A stretch of 64,000 nucleotides of DNA from Prorocentrum cordatum (GCA_963575745.1 CAUYUJ010021071.1:313818-377817), one strand, 5' to 3'; shown: positions 23,430 through 34,737, counted from the stretch's first letter. Translations and numbers: made by a program. Notes: generated by a model from the letters alone, not told the origin.

Positions 23430-23520
23430 AATCCGGAGTAGGACAGAATGGGAACCTCCGAGAGCTGGCGGGTCTGGAGGATGTACCGGGCGCCGCGGCC
23501 GGAACGCTCCGGCGCGGTTG
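23430..23520 (+). repeat. Dispersed repeat, partial third copy
   Basis: Shares TCCGGAGTAGGACAGAA...CGGGT-TGGAGGATGTA-CGGGCGCCGCGGC and a reduced CCGGAACGCTCCGG core with the repeat at 22915-23070. Confidence 0.6.
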
Positions 23521-23589
23521 AACCTCATCCTTGGCCTGCCTGATAAAAATGGCGGCGGAAAGAAAGCGTGCTACATCCATCTCGGAATC

Positions 23590-23706
23590 GCACGCTATTC
23601 CCCAAAAAACCCAACGATGGAAGATTCGAGCTAAAATGTACATGTTCAGCATGTTTTGTGGACAGATGTGGGGATAGCGTGCAATTCGGTTTCGGGGATA
23701 GCGTGC
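23590..23706. repeat. Short element bounded by inverted GCACGCTAT-CCCC motifs
   Basis: GCACGCTATTCCCC at 23590-23603 faces GGGGATAGCGTGC at 23670-23682 and again at 23694-23706. The same 13-base word in both orientations recurs at 24469, 27261, 27557, 27615, 27660 and 27712. Confidence 0.6.
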
Positions 23707-23814
23707 CACGTCGCTTTGCTTCAAGATGGGTGCCTGCCTGGCCTGTCCCCCGCGGGGTTAGCAACCTGGATTAGCAGCCTCGTTACGACCAGAGTGGCCA
23801 GATTGGACCTTGAC

Positions 23815-24180
23815 TCCCTGGGGGCTGCCAAATGCACAGCTGCCGCCAGTTCGTGAGCTCTTTGGAGGTCCAGCGGTGGGCGACGGCAATGCGAGCATCC
23901 AAACTGGCTATGCGAGCATCCAACTATGCAACTCCGCAACTTTCGTCGCTTTCGTGGGCTCCTGGGATGTCCAATGGAGAGCGGCCTTACAAAGATCCAA
24001 ACAGGACCGTCCCTTCCTGGGGGGGGGGCAACTGCGCGAGTTTTGCCAGTTTCGAGGGCTCCTGGGACGTCCAGCAAGGAGCGGCCTTACGGAGATCCAA
24101 AATGGAACGCCACTCCCTGGCGGTTGCCAACTGCTTACTTTCGCCGCTCTCGTGAGCCCCCTAGGACATCCAGCTGATGG
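23815..24180. repeat. Degenerate ~118-bp tandem repeat, three units
   Basis: Each unit carries CTCCCTGG(G), TTGCCA or GCAACT, a GGGCTCCTGGGA(C/T)GTCCA segment and GAGCGGCCTTAC-AGATCCAAA. Three diverged copies are readable. Confidence 0.7.
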
Positions 24181-24534
24181 CGGAAGGCTTGAAAAAGAAG
24201 GAGAACGAGAGCGAATTCGGCGGACTGTCAAACGAGGCTTGAAACAGATTTTGGAGCGGGAGGAGCGAACTCGGGGGACAGTCCAACGAGGATCAAGCCA
24301 AAATGAACCAACATGAGAAGGAGGACGGAGATGGGGAGGAGAAGAGGACGGGGGAAAAAACGTGGCATGGCTTCGTGACACGGCGATGGAAGCAACGTGC
24401 CAACGGGCGGGCACCGGGCGAAACCTCGTCAGCGGGATCGCCTCACGGACTTAGCGTGCAGCCCGCCCCACGCTATCCCCGTCGATTTGGCGACAGCTGT
24501 GGAGCAGGTGGAGGAGGCGCCCACGCACGGGCGC
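24181..24534. other. Unassigned sequence
   Basis: Purine-rich at first, containing GAGCGA(G/A)-CTCGG-GACAGTC duplicated near 24205 and 24260. It ends with CACGCTATCCCC (24469-24480), the word shared with the 23590 element. No gene recognised. Confidence 0.4.
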
Positions 24535-24640
24535 CTTCTTCTCCTCCTCCTCCTCATCCTCCTCCTCCTCATCCTCCTCATTCTTTTTTTTCTTCTCCGC
24601 TTCCCACCTCCTCCTCTTCCTCCTCCTTTTCTACACTGAC
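24535..24640. repeat. CTC/CAT pyrimidine tract
   Basis: (CTC)n with CATCCTC interruptions, about 100 bases. Confidence 0.9.
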
Positions 24641-26350
24641 AAGAAACACGGGACGCGTAAATGGAATACAAAAAGGTGTCCTATCGAATTGGTCTCTATC
24701 AGTGCGCTGTTTTCCGAAGCTGGTTTGGTTTGATGTACGTCTGTTGTGTCCGTGTCCAACTGTTTTTCTTGCTTGCTTACTGTTTTCAATATCCTGCCAG
24801 TCTTCTCCGTTTATATCGTGTACGCCGTCTCGTCTGGGCCGTCTCGGCCCCAGGCAGTTTGCGCCGAGCTGGAGGTTCAGCGTGCGACGGGGGGGCTCGC
24901 GAACCCCGCCAACTCGGCGAGCACTCCTGGGGCTGAGATGGACCAAACGGGAAGGCGCCCACGGTCACGGAAAAAAACAACCCGAAAACGGAAACACCAA
25001 ACGGAAAAGAAACGAACCCACACATGGAAAACAAAAAGAAGCGGAACACACACACACACATGGAGCATGCAAATGGGAAGCATAATGGTGTCCCATCAGA
25101 TTGGTGTCTGTCAATGCGTTCGTGTCTGGGTTGGTGTGGTGTCCGTTTGTCGTACACGCGTCAAGGCGCTCTTTTCTTTATTCCTTTCCGTCTCTATGCT
25201 GTATGTTCCGTTTGTTTCGTGGGCGCAGTCTCATCTGGGCCGCGCTAGTCCCAGGCAATTTGCGCCGAGCTCTGGGCTTAGCGTGCCAAGCGCGGGCACG
25301 CTGACCCCGGCAGCTCGGCGAACAGATCCCGGGGCTGAGACAGCCGAATTGACGGCTCCCACGAACACGAAAATTACAGCCATGACACAGAAACAACAGA
25401 ACATCATACACGGGAAACAGAACAACACAAAAACAAACATTGGAATACACACACATAAAGAAAACAACATCATGCACAACCAACTTGGCTTCTTTCGATG
25501 CTTTTTGTTCCGTGTCTGGAAAATAGACGTTCCGTGTATTGTTTCCGTGTCCGGCAGTTGTTTCTGCTTGCGTTCTTTATCGTTTTCCGTATCTCTTTTG
25601 TCTTTTGCGTGTATTCTCGTGGGCGCCGTCTCGTCTGGGCCACCTCAGCCCAAGGCAAGTTGCGCCAAGCTGGAGGCTTAGCGTGCCACGCGCGAGCACG
25701 CTAACCCCGCCAGCCCGACGAACACCTCCTAGAGACGGAAAACAAAGACACATCACACACAAATAGAGCACACAAATGGTAAACAAAAGGGGATCACATC
25801 GAATGGTTGCTCTGTCATTGTTTTGTTTTCTGTGTCTGGGTTGGGTTGCTTAAGTTTGTGGCTTCCGTGTCTGAAATATAATTTGTGTTGTGTGCGTCTT
25901 GTTTTGCGTCTCCCGCCATGTTCCTGGTGGACGGCGTCTGGGCTGTCTCAACCCCGACCATTTCGTGCCGAGCAAGAGGGCTAGCGTGCCACGCGCGGGC
26001 ACTCTGTCCTAGTGCATTGGCTTCTGCCAGTAGTTTGCTTTCCGTGTCTGGGTTGGTTTGTCTCCCGTTTGTTGTTTCCGTGTCCGGATGTCTACTCTTG
26101 CATGGTTTCAAGAGTGCGCCTGCCTTGCCTTTTCTTCTGGTGGGCACCGTCTCGTCTGGGCCACCTCAGCCCCAAGCAATTTGCGCCGAGCTGGAGGCTC
26201 GTGACGCGGGCACGCTAACCCCGCCAACTCGGCGAGCATCTCCTGGGGCTGAGACGGCCCAGACGAGACGGCGCCCACAGCCCATACATTCAACCCAGAA
26301 ATGGGAACCAAACAGACACGGGAAACAACAAAAGGAACGCACACAGGGAA
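24641..26350. repeat. ~400-bp tandem repeat, each unit with a large palindrome
   Basis: Five diverged units. Each has an AT-rich part (TGG-AAACAAAA, ACACACACA, CGTGTCTGG-TTGGTTTG) and a GC-rich part of ~140 bases that is a near-perfect inverted repeat. The palindromic parts lie at about 24822-24961, 25219-25363, 25619-25740, 25927-26015 (eroded) and 26140-26278 (best kept). The spacing shrinks from ~400 to ~210 bases to the right. Open frames through it are not gene-like. Confidence 0.8.
26140..26278. repeat. Best-preserved palindrome of the ~400-bp family
   Basis: The left end GTGGGCACCGTCTCGTCTGG and the reverse complement of the right end differ at one base over 21. The arms continue through GCCCCA-GCAATTTGCGCCGAG versus CTCGGCGAGCATCTCCTGGGGC, so about 45 bases per arm can pair around a ~40-base loop. 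Confidence 0.8.
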
Positions 26351-26985
26351 GACAACACTGGCACCATATTGGTCACCACCTGATCACCAGACGTGCACCA
26401 CCATGGTGCCAGTCGGCCAGAAAGTGCACCAAGACGGTACAATATGGTGCAAATCTGATAGCCCTATGAAGTAATATGCTGACTCTCTGGTGCCAATGTG
26501 GTAAAATCTGGCACCGATCTGGCACAATATGTTGCAAATCTGGCACAAGCTGGCACCGTATGGTGCCAATCTGGTACCAATCACAGAACACCAGATTGAC
26601 ACGAATTTGTTTCTGGTTGGTGCCAATCAGATGTGGTGCCAGATTGATACACCTTTGTACCTGATTGTTACCACATTGTCCCAGATTGGTACCCGACTTT
26701 ACCAAATTGTCGCAAAATCAAAGCAAATGGGTACCAAGCCGCACCAAATTGGTACCAAATTGGTACCAGCTCTGCTCGACTGATACCGCTATGGTGCCAA
26801 TCTGGTAACGAATCTGATCAATTTTGGATCAACCTGGTATCAATATGGTACACATCTGGCACCGTATGATATCGATCCGGTATAAGCTTGAACAATGTGG
26901 TGCCAATGTAGTACCAGTGGGGCACCGATGTGGCACCAATCATGTTGTACAAAAGGGGCACCGATGTGGCACCCGCCCGTTGCCA
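26351..26985. repeat. Degenerate GGTACC/GGCACC-type short repeat
   Basis: Words such as TGGTGCCAATCTGG, TGGTACCAAT and TGGCACCGATCTGG recur every ~15-25 bases in both orientations. The composition is markedly less GC-rich than the flanks. No gene seen. Confidence 0.8.
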
Positions 26986-27620
26986 CGCGTAGCTTCCATA
27001 TAAAGTAGCTAATAACGCTCAGATGCAGCCATAGATTGCGCCTCATGGCTCGCACCGCACATTTTAGAACACACAGGTTGCACCACATAGACTGCACTGC
27101 CTAGCTTACGACACATAGCTTACACCGCATCGATCGTATACAATCCTCCCCTGCTTCTTCCTCCTCCTCCTCCTCCACCTCCTCATCATCATCTTCCTCC
27201 TTATCCTCCTGAAGTGTCGCCAACTCGCCCGGGATAGCCCGGCGGCAACGCGCATGGGCTGCACGCTATTCTTGCGAGGCGATTCCCACAACGAGGTTTC
27301 GCATGGTGCATGCCCGTTGCAACGTGACTTCAGCAGCACAACTTACAATGCTTATCTAAGAACTTCTACGTTGCGCCAAACTTTTTGTATCGCGTAGCTT
27401 CCAGCACATGTATTACGCTGCATAGCTTGCACCACACAAGTTGGACTCCATAGCTTACAACACGTATAGCTTACATCACATCGCTTGTATACACTCCTTC
27501 CCTGCCTCCTCCTGTTCCTTCTCCTCCCCATCCTCCAAAAATGTCGCCAACGTGATGGGGATAGCGTGGCGGCGACGCGCGTGGGCTCTTGCTCGCACGC
27601 GCCTTCCCGATCGTGCACGC
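26986..27620. repeat. Tandem duplication of ~340 bp with TAGCTTACA words
   Basis: Two copies (about 27040-27290 and 27395-27610) share CATAGCTTACA-CA-C repeats, TCG-TTGTATACA, a CTTC/CTCC pyrimidine run, GTCGCCAAC, GGGATAGC and GGCGACGCGC-TGGGCT in the same order. Confidence 0.75.
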
Positions 27621-27724
27621 TATCCCTGTAGGGCGACCTCTATGCGAGGGATTTTCTGCGCACGCTATCCCCCCTGCCAGGGCTTCCTCCGTGCAGGCTG
27701 TCCCACTAGTGGGGGATAGCGTGC
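27612..27724. repeat. Second element bounded by GCACGCTATCCC / GGGATAGCGTGC
   Basis: GCACGCTATCCC at 27615-27626 and 27660-27672 on one side, and its inverse GGGGATAGCGTGC at 27712-27724 on the other. The interior is only ~100 bases and non-coding. Confidence 0.6.
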
Positions 27725-28154
27725 AATAAGCGGGCCGGCGGCGCCACTTTCCACGCCATCTTTCCGCCGCGAGAGGGAGGTCGAGGCCAGAATTCGCGCA
27801 TGTACAGCGCCTGGGAACACGACGTCCCTGGACCCTAGGAGACAACGGACGTTGACATCACTTTGGCCCACCGGGGGGCCCGAGGGTGTCCACATCCGCC
27901 GCCCCCTAAGGTCATGGGGCATCGACTCCCAACGAGGTGGACATACACCAATTCTAGCCTCGGAAAGGGGGGTCGAGGAGGCTCGAGGAGGAGGATCGAG
28001 GTTCGAGATTGATGATCTTGAACGTTTCTGGGCGTTTCTAAGCCTCCCTGGGCGCTCTCGTCGCCATGGCCGATTTCTCCCCGAAATCATCGGAAGGAAG
28101 CATACCAGGAGAAGTGCAGTGGGGAGAGCAAGGTAGAAGAGAAGCCAGGGTCTC
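27725..28154. other. Unassigned unique sequence
   Basis: GC-rich, short frames only. No feature recognised. Confidence 0.4.
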
Positions 28155-28430
28155 TCCTCTTCCTCCTCCTTCTCCTCCTCCTCGTCCACCTCCTCTTTCT
28201 CCACCTCATCCTCCGATCACCCTGCTCCTTCGTTTTTCCATCCCTCCCTCCACCCATCCGTCCTCGATCCTCCTCTTCGTCCCTCTCCTCACTCCTCCTT
28301 CTCCACATCCTCCTCCTCCTCCTCCTCCTCCTCCTCCTCCTCCTCCTCCTCGTCATCATCCTCACTCGTCTCTCCTTCCCCGTGCCTCTGTCATCATCCT
28401 TCTCCTCCATCCCTCCTTCCTTCGTCCCCC
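28155..28430. repeat. CTC-rich pyrimidine tract
   Basis: Imperfect CTC repeats with a purer (CTC)n core at 28305-28350. Confidence 0.9.
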
Positions 28431-28714
28431 CCCCAGAGGAAATGGCAAAGGAGAGCGCAGACGACGGGGCGAGAAGGGGAGCAGGGCACGGAAGCCCCAC
28501 GAGAGCTGCCGGCGCAACCTCCGCGCGACCGCTCCCCACAAAAACACCAACGACGAAGCAGCTGACAGAGGACCGAAAGAGCCGTCGTCGGCCGAAGGCG
28601 GACGGCCCGTGCGCGTGGCACGGCGCGGAATCTGTGCGGGCCCGAAAAAAAAAACGTTGCCTCAGATCCAGCTCACACTCCGCTCACATACGTCCAACGT
28701 AACACGAGTCCAAG

Positions 28715-28880
28715 ACAAGGACAACATCGGACCGGGATACATGGGGGATCTCTGAGGTCTAGCGGATCTGGAGGTTCTATCGAAGACCACGGCCGCTCTA
28801 AAGTGCTCCGGAACGATCTGAGAGCATTCCGGAACGCTCTAGAACGATTTGTCCCCGTCCTGGCCCCGTCCGACAACGTT
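28715..28880 (+). repeat. Dispersed repeat, copy 2
   Basis: Same order of words as 22915-23070: GACAACATCGGAC, GGGGATCTCTGAGGTC, GAGAGCATTCCGGAACGCTC and TTTGTCCCCGTCCTGGCCCCG. The left half of the palindrome carries one change relative to copy 1. Confidence 0.8.
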
Positions 28881-29299
28881 TCGCTGTCTGCCAGAACTTC
28901 GGAAGTGCGGCTCCGTGCCGCGGTTCCAAAGTGCGAAGAAAAAAGCTACAATACGAGCCCACTCCTCCGACGCCGTGCTTCTTTCCATCACGTTGTCCCC
29001 ACATTTCTCGGCCCCCTTCCAGGAGCAGTTTTTCGCTCCATGCTCAAATCTGCTCAACAAGGATTCTCCACATGTCGCTCCATCAGACGGCCGCCCCCCA
29101 CGTGAGCTGAATCCACCCCTAACACGATCCGGCCCCCACGCCCCGCGCCGGATAGGCTAGTTCTACGGTTCTACGTACCCTCCGCAAGACCAACCCACCT
29201 CACGCCCACTGAGCAACTCGGAGTATGATGCTTGACGGTCCTGAACCGAAACCGAAAAACAACGCATCAGTTGTTTGGGGATCGGGGGGAAAACACGAC
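28881..29299. other. Unassigned sequence
   Basis: No coding, RNA or repeat signal recognised. Confidence 0.4.
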
Positions 29300-30140
29300 G
29301 TCGGAGATCTAGGAGCAGAGCGTGGAGGAGAAGGGGAGAAGAGGGAAAGGTCGCGTGGCTACTCAAGACGCTGCCATGCATCGCAGATCGATCAGACGGC
29401 CTGCAAGGAGGACGGAGGAATGTGGAGCGAGGAGGGGGGGCGGGAGAAGAGAGGGAGCAGGAGGAGGACGAGGAAGGAGGAGGATAGAGGATGGAGGATG
29501 GAGGTTGAGATGGGAGGAGGGAGGAAGGAGGAGAAGGAGATGGAGGAGGATGGAGGAGGAAGGAGGGTAGAAAGAGGAGAAACGACGCTTGGAGCCCTGG
29601 CTCCCCCGGCTGGTTAAGCGGACGATGAGGAGGGGAGGGTGGGAGGAGGAGGGGGGCAGGAGGAAGAGGGGGAGAAGACAGCAGGGAATGCACACACACA
29701 CACACACACACACACATGGATCACGAAGTCGGAATCACCATCTTGAAGCTGCTCAAGAAAGGGAGGGAATACAGACATGAGAGGATTAGGCAAGAGGCGC
29801 AGGATGGAGGATGGAGGGAAGGCGATCTCAAAGGTGGCGCATGGAAGGGAGGAAGAAGCAAGGAGGGAGAAGGGAGGGAGGGAATAGGGAAAAAGGGGGG
29901 GGAGGGAGAATCAAGGATAGAAAGGGAGGGACGAGAGAAGGAGCAAGGAGAAGGGAGAGGGATCGAGGAGGGAGGAGGAGCGAGCGAGGGATGGTGGAAG
30001 AGGCAGGTGGGAGGAGGGAGGGGAGAGGAGCAGGAGAGAAGGGAGGAGGAAGGAGGGAGGAGGGAGGAGGAAGGAAAGGAGGAAAGGAGAGAGGAGGGAG
30101 GGAGGGAAAAAGGGAGGAGGGAGGAGGCAGCAGGATGGAG
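29300..30140. repeat. Polypurine GGA-rich tract with a CA run
   Basis: About 840 bases of GGAGG/GAAGG-rich plus strand, broken by a short mixed segment and a (CA)n run at 29691-29715. Polypurine mirror sequence of this length could form triplex or G-rich structures. Overlapping frames are Glu/Gly/Arg or Ser/Pro/Leu only. Confidence 0.9.
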
Positions 30141-30835
30141 AAACGAGGACGACGACGGCGTGGACGGCAAAAGGCCGGGCGTCCGAGCAGCAAGTGGCAA
30201 GCAGAAACCCAGTGGTCATCAGGAACACCTGCCAGCGAGGCTTGGGGCGTCGCCGCCGCCGCCGCCTTCGTCACCGTCGCCGCCTTCGTCCTCGTCCTCG
30301 TCCTCGCTGGGCCAACTCACACCAGCCTTCTGTCTCGTTCGCACGGGTACTCCCTAGCTGTGTCGCGTTTGCGTCCTTCCTGCTGGCCCTTCCCGGCGGT
30401 CACGCCTCCCCTCCTGCTGCTGAAGGCCTCCGCGTCCGCATCGGGGGATACTGAACTCCTCGCAGCCTGGGCGCTGCACGCCGCGAGGCCTGGGCGCCTT
30501 GACCACAACCACTGTCGTCGATCATCGTCAACCGAGCCGGTGGCCCTGACCAGGGGGCGGCGGAGAAAAGCCTAGGGGTGGACGCATTAAGTGCCTGTGC
30601 CATTCAGATTTGGCTTCGGCTTCAACTGTGGGTGCACTTCGAAGCGCAGCCCGGCCGGTTCACCCGAGTCGGCTTTCCGCTGGCACTGGTGCCTCCCCCT
30701 CCACCTTCCCCGTCCTCATATTTGGGGTCATTATCTGGGCACCCCCCCATTCGTTCGCCGCCGTCCCTGAGGGTTTAGTTTAGTGTTGACAAAGGGGGGC
30801 CTGTCTTGAAACAAACTGAGAGTCCGTGCTGCTGC
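30141..30835. other. Unassigned sequence
   Basis: Includes a short GCCGCC/CTCGTC run at 30245-30310. No gene recognised. Confidence 0.4.
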
Positions 30836-31322
30836 GCCTCCTCCTCCTCCTCCTCCTCCTCCTCCTCCTCCTCCTCCTCCTCCTCCTCCTCCTCCCTCCT
30901 CCCCCCTCCTCCCTCTCTCCCCCCTCCCCCTTACTCGTCCCTCCCTCCCTCCTCCCTTCTCCTCCTTCTCCTCCTCGTCCCTCTCTCTCCCTCGTCGTTC
31001 TCCTCCCGTCTCCTCCTCGTTCTCCTCCTCGTTCTCCTCTTCTTCTCTCCTCCTCTTTTTCTTCTTCTCTTCTTTTCTTATCCTCCTCCGCCTCCTCCTC
31101 CTCCTCCTCCTCCTCCTCCTCCTCCTCCTCCTCCTCCTCCTCCTCCTCCTCCTCCTCCTCCTCCTCCTCCTCCTCCTCCTCCTCCTCCTCTCCCGCCTCC
31201 CGCCTCCTCCTCGTTCTCCTCATCGTTCTCTCTCCTCGTCGTCTTCCTCGTCTCCTCCTCGCCTCCTGATTGGTCTCATCCGTCGTCTCCTCCTCCCCTC
31301 CTCCTCCTCCTCCTCCTCCTCC

Positions 31323-31363
<41 letters not shown>

Positions 31364-31475
31364 TCATCACATCATCATCATCATCATCATCATCATCCTC
31401 GTTTTCCTCCTCCTCCTTCTCCTCCTTCTCCTCCTCCTCCTCCTTCTCCTCCCCCTCCTTCCACAATTACACAAT
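30836..31475. repeat. CTC then CAT microsatellites
   Basis: Pure (CTC)n at 30836-30892 and 31090-31190, mixed pyrimidines between, then (CAT)n at 31323-31397 and further CTC. All overlapping frames are homopolymeric. Confidence 0.95.
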
Positions 31476-31599
31476 ATGAATACTACTCTCCTCTCTCCCC
31501 CGGTGACGACTGGGAAATGTCTGGCCCCCTCCGCGTACTGGTTTTTTACACACAGGCTTCCCAGGAGTTGGGTTGTCGCTTGGTTGTTTGTTCACAATG

Positions 31600-31742
31600 C
31601 TGGTTTCGCTGAAGCGCTGGCCTCATTTTCGGGCTACCGCTCATTCCAAATCGTGCTCCCGCTTCAGCGCTGGCCTCACTTCCGCGCTTCCGTTCGTTCC
31701 GAGTCGTGCTCCCGCTGCAGCGCTGGCGTCATTATTTCCAGC
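31600..31742. repeat. ~58-bp minisatellite, two to three units
   Basis: GCGCTGGCCTCA-TTCGGGCT-CCG-TCATTCCAAATCGTGCTCC type units repeat near 31610, 31665 and 31715. Confidence 0.75.
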
Positions 31743-32084
31743 ACCATGCCACGGCATGGTTTTCGGTCCTTTCAAATAAGCTTCAAATCTAGAAAACCCT
31801 CCCCCCCGAAACAAACAACCATCGGAAGTGAGTAAACATTGGGTGACGATTCGTTGATTTTTGGGGTCGCCGAAGACCCCCCACACTTTGGGGCGTCGCC
31901 ACGCTATGCTATGCCAGGGTACTCGTAGATATTCAGCACCATGTTATGCCATGTGATGCTATGCCCTGCTACGACATCGGACTGTGCGAATAGACAGGAT
32001 ATCTACGCCATGGCAAAGGATGGGAGTGAGGGGTAGGACGTCAGATATGACGTGACCGCACCTAGTTTGTCCTCCTCCCCCTCC
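31743..32084. other. Unassigned, with ATGCTATGCC words
   Basis: Contains a short palindrome CCATGCCACGGCATGG at about 31744-31759 and repeated TATGCTATGCC/TTATGCCATG words at 31900-31970. Confidence 0.4.
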
Positions 32085-32235
32085 CCCATACTCCTCCTCC
32101 TCCTCCTCCTCCTCCTCCTCCTCCTCCTCCTCCTCCTCCTCATCCTCCTCCTGCTCCTCCTCATCCTCCCTCCCCTCTTCCTTTTCCTCCTCCTCCTCCT
32201 CCTCCTCCTCCTCCTCCTCCTCCACTTCGTTCATC
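32085..32235. repeat. CTC microsatellite
   Basis: (CTC)n in two runs separated by a short CATCCTCCCTCCCC segment. Confidence 0.95.
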
Positions 32236-32299
32236 GCCCATCGTTTCTCGCTGTTCGCCCCTCGCATATCGCGTTCCTCGAACCTGTTCTTCCTCCTCC

Positions 32300-33065
32300 T
32301 CCTCGTCATCATCAACAACACCATCATCAGCAGCAGCAGCAGTAACATCATCATCACCATCTTCACCAGCATCCGCATCACCACCATCATCAACAGCAAC
32401 ATCCACATCATTTCACCAGCAGCATCAGAAGCATCATCTTCATCAGTTTCAGCATCATCAGCAACATCAGCATCAGCATCAACATCATTCGCAACATCAT
32501 CATCACCGGCAGCATCACCACCATCGAACACCAGCATCACCGCCATGACCTTCGGCATCATCTTCATAATCAGCACCATCATCAAAGTCACTATCAGCAG
32601 CATCAGCATCAAAACCATCAACATCCTCAGCTCCATCAGCATCAGCAGCCACATCCGCATTATCATCGTCATCATCATCATCATTGCCATCACCACTACC
32701 AGCACGAACAGCATCATCAGCAGCAGTATCAGCATAATCATGAACACCATCGTAATCAGTATCACCACCACCACCATCACCGTCATCGTCATAATCAGAA
32801 CCAGCATAATCGCCATCATGGTTATCACCACAAGCATCATCATCATCATCATCACCACCATACTCATCAGCATCACCATCATCAGCAGCACCTCCAGCAT
32901 CATCACCATCACCACCATCACCGTCGTAAGTTTCATCATCCGTGTCACCATCGTAGCCAACAGCATAATCACCACCATCGTCGCCATCACCATCAACAAC
33001 ATCATAATCAACAGCATGAGCACCGTCACCATTATCATCAACAGCATCGTCGTCATCATCCTCAT
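32300..33065. repeat. Interrupted CAT/CAG/CAC trinucleotide region
   Basis: About 760 bases composed almost entirely of CAT, CAG, CAC, AAC and CGT triplets in one phase. Frames give poly-Ile/Ser, Met/Leu or Asp/Gly. Minus-strand translation continues from the pseudogene at 33360-34733, but there is no reason to treat it as coding. Confidence 0.9.
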
Positions 33066-33189
33066 CCTCGAACAACGACGACGACGAGGAGCATGGAAGG
33101 TGTGGGAAGGGCGCGCCGCCAGCGTAGCCACCGGCATCGCGACCGCGCCCTGCCGCAGTAAGTGCGGGAAGACCTCGCGGACAGGGTTG

Positions 33190-33259
33190 GGCGGCGGCGG
33201 CTGCGACTGCGGCTGCGGCTGCGGCGGCGACTGCGAAGGCGAAGGCGAAGGCGGCGACC

Positions 33260-33301
<42 letters not shown>

Positions 33302-33302
33302 T

Positions 33303-33362
<60 letters not shown>
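33190..33362. repeat. GGCTGC/GGCGAC/GAC microsatellite
   Basis: The plus strand passes from (GGCTGC)n through (GGCGAC)n to (GAC)n, each a one-base change of the previous word. Confidence 0.95.
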
Positions 33363-34711
33363 CGACGCTTCTCGACGCTTTTCGACGGTGCCCCGAGGGC
33401 CCCCTCGGGGCAGCGCCGCGCTCGCACAGTGGGCGCGCGCAGCGCGGGCCCTCTCAGGCCCTGGCCAATGCTCCTCGGGGCTGGGCGAACCCGCCACCAC
33501 CCCAGGCCCCCACGCCTCGACGGCTAGGCGGCTCCGCCACCGCCGTCGAGGCCCCGCGTTCCTCACCTCGGGGCTAGGCGATACGCCGCAGCCCCAGGCA
33601 GCCTCCGTCTCCGCGCGCGCCTCGTACTCCGCGATGAGCCTGTCAGCAACCACCAGCGGGTCCTCGCGCAGCGTCCACTTGGACACCCGCGAAGCGGATC
33701 TCGCTTTCCTCCGACTCAACGTCGCCCTCGCCCTCGTCGTTGAAGTCGCTCCCGCGCTCGCCCCCCGCCGTGGCGCCGAGCGGAGGCTTACGTCGAGCCC
33801 GCCGTTGCCACGCAGGTCGTCGCCACTGAGCCCGCCGCCCCCCGCGGCGCCAAGGTTGCCCGAGGCGCTCCCGCCGAGCTCACCGCCGACGTCCGCGTCT
33901 ACGACGATCGTCTCGACGCCCTTCACGCCTACCAGATCGTTCTTTTCCGAGCCCTCCGTCTTGCCGACGCCCTCCGACTCCCCCGTCGCCGCCCCGACGT
34001 CGATCCCAGCCTTGACCTGCAGCTCCTCCTCGTCGTCGTTTGCCCCGTCGTCCGAGGCGCCTACATTCTCTTCCGCGCCCGCCACGGCGCTGCGCTCCGC
34101 CAGCCGCCAAAACGCCCCCAGGCCATCAGCGTAAGCCACAGCTTGCGGGCGCGCGCCCGGCTCCAGCCACAGCACGGGCGCGAGCGCCCAGAGTACGCGC
34201 CCATCAGTTTCACTTTCCAGGTCGAGCTGGCCGAAGACCTGCCCCTCCTCGTCCTGTTTCTTCTCAGTGGTGGCTCCGTCCACCGCCAGCCAGTCCAGCA
34301 TCGCCTGCACGTCGGCGCCAGGGCTCGGCGCCTCCCGCGGCACTGCCGCCCGCCAGCGGTCCTTGCACGCATACCTCCACCTCGAAGTCTTGCTCGCCCG
34401 ACTCCACGCGCCGCAGCCTCTGCATCGCCGTCGGCCTGCGCCCTTCCAGCATGGCAGCGAGCGCGGGCACGCAGGCCGCCAGACGGTCCGCGAGGCCCTC
34501 GCCTTCAACCACCGCGCCGAGCGCCTCCCGGGCGGCGTCCAAGCTGGGCATTCAACTCATCCACTTCCATTGTGCGCCGCTGCACGAGCCTGTCCGCTGA
34601 GTCCCTGGCTCAAGCCACTCTCCCTCCTCGACGTCGCCGCCGCTTGGCGCCCTCCAGTGGCGCCTCCCGCAGCCATCGTGCCCGCGCCGCCCGGCAGGGG
34701 GTTCGAGCCAG
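33363..34711 (-). pseudogene. Spliced-leader-headed processed pseudogene, acidic protein, family unknown
   Basis: Directly downstream of a full-length dinoSL relict (34712-34733). Candidate starts are ATG at 34676-34674 (39 codons, then stop) or ATG at 34570-34568 (MEVDELNAQL). The latter continues as DAAREALGAVVEGEG only after a one-base shift near 34550. It then runs helical to FEVEVCVQGP, shifts again near 34340 to ADVQAMLDWLAVDG and RPQAVAYADGLGAFWRLAE, and enters a long acidic Gly/Glu/Asp segment. A third shift lies near 33700, before WTLREDPLVVADRLIAEYEA. The order is coherent on one strand with at least three frameshifts, as expected for a retrocopy of a trans-spliced mRNA. I do not recognise the protein. 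No poly-A tail was seen; the far end merges with GAC repeats. Confidence 0.65.
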
Positions 34712-34733
34712 CTTGAGCCAAAAGGGCTACGGA
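34712..34733 (-). other. Relict dinoflagellate spliced leader (full 22 nt)
   Basis: The minus strand reads T, then CCGTAGCC, then C, then TTTTGGCTCAAG. Against the dinoSL consensus this is 21 of 22 positions, with only A10 changed to C. In living dinoflagellates this sequence is added to mRNA 5' ends by trans-splicing, so its presence in DNA marks reverse-transcribed mRNA. Immediately upstream on the minus strand lies a GAC/GGC microsatellite. Confidence 0.9.
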
Positions 34734-34737
34734 CCAC

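Noticed and set aside
24286-24308. AGCCAAAATG on the plus strand as an inverted spliced leader
   Set aside because: Only a 10-base core matches; both flanks differ.
31959-33360. C-terminal part of an 849-codon minus-strand protein
   Set aside because: Below about 33360 the frame is only CAT/CAG/CTC repeat translation; only the part above that, downstream of the spliced leader, looks gene-derived.
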